Source: Lysobacteraceae bacterium (GTDB lineage: Bacteria; Pseudomonadota; Gammaproteobacteria; Xanthomonadales; Rhodanobacteraceae). Taken from it: a stretch of 16,382 bases of DNA. The notes under the pieces were generated by a model. It searched no databases. It was not told where the DNA came from and saw only the letters and a program-made list of their open reading frames with translations. The stretch covers positions 1 to 16,382 of the forward strand of contig JAGWZT010000014.1 of the NCBI GenBank assembly GCA_018971925.1, written 5' to 3'. Position numbers and translations under genes: made by a program. Positions 13,713-16,382 of this stretch are shown one piece after another (positions within the stretch are counted from its first letter, which is position 1; each line of letters starts with the position of its first letter).

Positions 13713-15026
13713 ATGTTTGGCTACTACCTCGACCTCGCATTGCGCAGTTTCAAACGCAATCGCGTGCTGACCGCGCTGATGGTGCTTGCGCTCGGGCTGG
13801 GCATCGGCGCGTCGATCACCACGCTCACGGTGTTGAAGCTGCTTTCCGGCGACCCACTCCCGCAGAAGAGCGCGCGCATTTTTGCACCTGAAATCGATCC
13901 CTTGACCGCTGCGAGTACCACGCCGGCGGAAAAGTTGTTCCAGAGATGGGGCAACCTGATGACCTATACGGATGCGATGAATCTGCTGCACGCCCGCAAG
14001 GCCGAACGGCAGGCGGTGATGGCGCTGGCGTCGAGCAAGGTCACGCCGCAAACGCCGGGGCAGCATCCATTCTTCAGCGATGGCGTGGTCACCACGTCGG
14101 ATTTCTTCACGATGTTCGATGCGTCGTTCCAGTACGGCAGTGGCTGGAGCGCGGAAGACGACGAGAATCGCGCGCACGTCGTCGTGATCGCCGGGTTCCT
14201 CAACGACAAATTGTTTGGCGGGGCCAACAGCGTCGGTAGGATCTTGCGCGTCAACGATCACGACTACCGCATCGTTGGCGTGCTGAAGCCGTGGGCACCA
14301 CAACCGCGCTTCTACGCCGCGAACCTCGGTGGCCGTGGCTATGGCAACGGTGATGCGTTGTTCATGCCGCTGCAGGCCGCGATCGCGGACAAGGTGAATA
14401 CGCAGACCGTCAATTGCTTCGATTCGGATGTCGACATCGACCATCTGGAAACCGCGCCGTGCGCATGGGTGTCGACGTGGGTGGAACTGGCGAACGCGTC
14501 GGATGCGAATGCCTACAAGACCTTTCTCTCCAATTACGTCGCGCAGCAGATTTCACTCGGACGGTTGCACCACCCCGAAGTGGCGCTGCCGAACATGATG
14601 GATTTCCTTGCGCAGCAACGAGTCGTGCCTGACGACGCGCGCATGCAGACCAACCTCGCCTTCGGATTCCTGCTGATATGCGTGGTCAATACCGTGGGTC
14701 TGTTGCTTGCGAAGTGCCTGCGTCGCTCGCGCGAGATCGGTGTGCGCCGTGCGCTGGGTGCGACACGTGCGGCGGTGTTCACGCAGTTCATGGTCGAATC
14801 CGGCATGGTCGGCATAGCGGGGGGCGTGCTCGGATTGGTCTTCGCAGAACTCGGGCTGTGGGCGATCCGCCAGCAGCCTGCGGAATATGCCAGCCTGGCG
14901 CATCTCGACGTTTCCATGTTCATCGCCACCTTCGTGATCGCGCTGATCGCAAGCCTCATTGCTGGTCTGTTGCCCGCGTGGCGCGCCTGTGTCGTCGCGC
15001 CGGCGCCGCAACTCAAATCCGTGTAG
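13713..15026 (+). CDS. FtsX/MacB-like ABC permease, type A, pair 4
   Basis: This 437-aa type A permease begins MFGYYLDLALRSFKRN. Helix 1 is at about 18-42, the periplasmic domain extends to about 312, and three helices follow (about 314-334, 361-384 and 400-420). The ATPase-contact segment is RRSREIGVRRALGATRAAV (337-355). LSGDPLPQKSARIF after helix 1 places it with A3. The cysteine pair is C235 and C250. The region after the first 65 residues differs from the other type A proteins and holds an extra stretch (about 64-84). The ATG at 13713 is preceded by CAGGAGA about 8 bp upstream. Its TAG stop codon lies inside a REP-like palindrome (15022-15067), so the repeat forms the end of the gene. 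Confidence 0.92.
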   Translation: MFGYYLDLALRSFKRNRVLTALMVLALGLGIGASITTLTVLKLLSGDPLPQKSARIFAPEIDPLTAASTTPAEKLFQRWGNLMTYTDAMNLLHARKAERQAVMALASSKVTPQTPGQHPFFSDGVVTTSDFFTMFDASFQYGSGWSAEDDENRAHVVVIAGFLNDKLFGGANSVGRILRVNDHDYRIVGVLKPWAPQPRFYAANLGGRGYGNGDALFMPLQAAIADKVNTQTVNCFDSDVDIDHLETAPCAWVSTWVELANASDANAYKTFLSNYVAQQISLGRLHHPEVALPNMMDFLAQQRVVPDDARMQTNLAFGFLLICVVNTVGLLLAKCLRRSREIGVRRALGATRAAVFTQFMVESGMVGIAGGVLGLVFAELGLWAIRQQPAEYASLAHLDVSMFIATFVIALIASLIAGLLPAWRACVVAPAPQLKSV

Positions 15027-15067
15027 GAGCGGTGGGAGCCGCGATCGGGCCTACCGGCCCTCCTACA
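15022..15067. repeat. REP-like palindrome spanning the A4 stop codon
   Basis: Outer arms TGTAGGA (15022-15028) and TCCTACA (15061-15067) are perfect complements, and inner GC-rich sequences such as CGGGCCTACCGGCCC can also pair. The GTAGGAGCGG...GCCGCGA pattern resembles REP sequences common in Pseudomonas and Xanthomonas relatives. The TAG stop of A4 (15024-15026) is part of the left arm. B4 begins 28 bp after the right arm. Confidence 0.65.
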
Positions 15068-15094
15068 AGAGCAGTTCTCGCAGGAGCAACCATC

Positions 15095-16312
15095 ATGGAC
15101 ATCCAACCCATCTTCGCCGCGTTGCGCAAGCACAAGATTCCGGCCGCACTCATCGTGCTGGAAATCGCGCTGGCATGCGCAGTGCTGTGCAACGCGGTAT
15201 TCATGATCGGCCAGCGTGTCGGCGAGATCCATTCCCCGAACGGGATCGACGAGAACGGCATCGTGGACATAGGTGTCCAGGGCATCAATCCCGATACCGC
15301 GAATGCCGACATCCCGCGCTACCTCGCCACGTTGCGGGAAATTCCGGGAGTCATCGCGGCGGCAGCGGTCAACATGATGCCGCTCGGCAACAACAGCTGG
15401 AACATGAATGCGGCCACATCGCCCGACCAGCTGCTGGCGAAGGACAGTCCCAACGTCGCGGAATACCTGTTCACGCAGGGTGGCCCCGATGCACTTGGTC
15501 TGCGACTGCTGCAGGGGCGATTCTTCAACGACGACGAATACGCCGACAGCAAACTGGGCAACAATTTTCTCCCGAGTGCGCACGTGGTGCTGGTGACGCA
15601 AAGCCTGGCCAAGCGCCTGTGGCCGGAGGCGAATGCGCTCGGCAAACCGCTCTGGATCGGAAAGAACAATCGTTACACGGTGGTTGGCATCGTCGCGGAC
15701 GTGCTGCGCCCCGATGCGAACGGTGGCACCGCGGCGCACTATCTCTCGGCGTTCTTTCCGGTCAGCCCGGAACTGACCATCCAGGAGTTCGTGGTGCGCA
15801 GCGCGCCCCAAGATCGCGATCGAATCGTGCGCGATGGCGTGCAGAAGCTTGAAGCACTGTCGCCGTCGGTGGTCGTGAAAGGCCAGACTTTCGCGGAAAT
15901 CCGCGACAAGTATTTCGCCAACGCGCGCAGCATGGTCTGGATGCTGGTGCTGGTGTGCGTGGTGATGCTGGCGGTGACCGCGTTCGGCATCGTGGGCCTG
16001 ACCAGTTTCTGGGTCGGGCAGCGGCGGCGGCAGATCGGCATCCGCCGCGCGGTCGGCGCGACGCGCGCGCACGTCATGCAGTATTTCCAGACGGAAAATT
16101 TCCTGTTGAGCAGTGCCGGCGTCGCGATCGGGATGGTGCTGGCGTTCGGCATCAACCTGTACCTGATGCAGCACTACCAGACCACGCGCCTGCCTTGGTA
16201 CTACCTGCCGGTCAGCGCCATTGCCTTGTGGGTGCTTGGCCAGCTTGCGGTGCTCGGCCCGGCGTTGCGCGCGGCCAGCGTGCCGCCGGTGGTGGCGACA
16301 AGAGACGGGTAG
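15095..16312 (+). CDS. FtsX/MacB-like ABC permease, type B, pair 4
   Basis: This 405-aa type B permease begins MDIQPIFAALRKHK with helix 1 at about 16-38. The periplasmic domain runs to about 278 and includes NGIDENGIV (49-57), LGLRLLQGRFF (134-144) and SLAKRLWPEANALGK (170-184). The ATPase-contact segment is GQRRRQIGIRRAVGATRAHV (308-327), and three C-terminal helices follow. ALACAVLCNAVF in helix 1 and LRAASVPPVVATR at the end group it with B3. ATG 15095 has CAGGAG 8 bp upstream. The frame is open far into A4 upstream, but that part is a shadow. The last residues (RDG) depart from the RSV ending of B1-B3. It is the last complete gene in the window. Confidence 0.93.
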   Translation: MDIQPIFAALRKHKIPAALIVLEIALACAVLCNAVFMIGQRVGEIHSPNGIDENGIVDIGVQGINPDTANADIPRYLATLREIPGVIAAAAVNMMPLGNNSWNMNAATSPDQLLAKDSPNVAEYLFTQGGPDALGLRLLQGRFFNDDEYADSKLGNNFLPSAHVVLVTQSLAKRLWPEANALGKPLWIGKNNRYTVVGIVADVLRPDANGGTAAHYLSAFFPVSPELTIQEFVVRSAPQDRDRIVRDGVQKLEALSPSVVVKGQTFAEIRDKYFANARSMVWMLVLVCVVMLAVTAFGIVGLTSFWVGQRRRQIGIRRAVGATRAHVMQYFQTENFLLSSAGVAIGMVLAFGINLYLMQHYQTTRLPWYYLPVSAIALWVLGQLAVLGPALRAASVPPVVATRDG

Positions 16313-16324
16313 TTTGCTGTTCCC

Positions 16325-16382
16325 TTCTCCCTCCGGGAGAAGGTGCCCCGACTACGGCCGATGGGATCGGCCGTGAACGGCG
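16325..16382. repeat. Copy of the 58-bp start of the composite repeat, running off the window
   Basis: These 58 bases are identical to 13474-13531, which follow B3 at the same relative place. They contain the same two hairpins, TTCTCCC-TCC-GGGAGAA (16325-16341) and the 9-bp ACGGCCGAT/ATCGGCCGT stem (16354-16374). The identity continues to the last base of the window, so the element probably extends beyond it. Confidence 0.9.

Larger units (their letters stand above)
5146..16312 (+). other. Tandem array of four A-B permease pairs
   Basis: Eight permease genes alternate A-B-A-B-A-B-A-B in one orientation. Type A and type B differ consistently in N-terminus, periplasmic motifs and ATPase-contact segment (EIGVRRALGAS versus RKQIGIRRALGAT). 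Pairs 1 and 2 share sub-motifs in both A and B, as do pairs 3 and 4. The unit of duplication is therefore the pair. There is no second ATPase or adaptor gene inside the array. Confidence 0.88.

Noticed and set aside
14678..15094. Extended N-terminus of B4 reaching into A4
   Set aside because: These codons overlap the conserved membrane part of A4 in another frame. The MDIQPIFAAL start matches the other type B proteins and has its own ribosome binding site.

Overview
The window is about 64-65% GC by eye, and its proteins and intergenic repeats look like a gammaproteobacterium of the Xanthomonadales/Lysobacterales, perhaps Rhodanobacteraceae or Xanthomonadaceae. This placement is inferred from protein style and from short GTCATTCCGG- and CCCTCTCCC-type inverted repeats; no rRNA or marker gene is present.

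Left end (1-1973): two minus-strand genes. One encodes an LpxO-like Fe(II)/2-oxoglutarate lipid A hydroxylase (88-1005). The other encodes a YedA-like drug/metabolite exporter of the EamA/DMT superfamily (1044-1973). A 615-bp divergent intergenic region follows. On the plus strand it carries a good sigma-54 (RpoN) promoter, TTGGCA-N6-TTGCT with GG-N10-GC spacing, at 2260-2276. About 90 bp upstream of the expected start is a perfect TGTCCGCGGACA palindrome plus further GTCCGC repeats, arranged like an enhancer for a sigma-54 activator. A roughly 300-nt leader with several hairpins, and possibly a short upstream ORF coupled to the first gene, follows.

Main block (2589-16312): one long plus-strand transport locus. 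It has one HlyD/MacA-like periplasmic adaptor, one MacB/LolD-type ATPase, one small membrane-anchored protein of unknown function (97 aa), and then eight FtsX/MacB-type permease genes. The permeases alternate strictly between two types: A (about 440 aa, starting MFxYYxDLAxRS) and B (about 405-420 aa, starting MxxxPIxAAL). They form four consecutive A-B pairs. Pairs 1 and 2 resemble each other, as do pairs 3 and 4, so the A-B unit seems to have been duplicated as a whole at least twice. All share one ATPase and one adaptor. The cytoplasm-facing coupling segments are strongly conserved while the periplasmic domains diverge. All four A proteins keep a cysteine pair in the periplasmic domain.

The gaps between permease genes are either about 11-12 bp (A1-B1, A3-B3) or filled with palindromic repeats of three families. 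A 58-bp repeat segment that follows B3 and precedes A4 recurs right after B4 and runs off the window edge, so the array may continue to the right.

Working model (inference): an inducible tripartite ABC efflux or envelope-stress system of MacAB type, probably under sigma-54 control, in which one ATPase/adaptor may serve several interchangeable permease heterodimers. No outer-membrane TolC-like factor, sensor kinase or response regulator lies inside the window.
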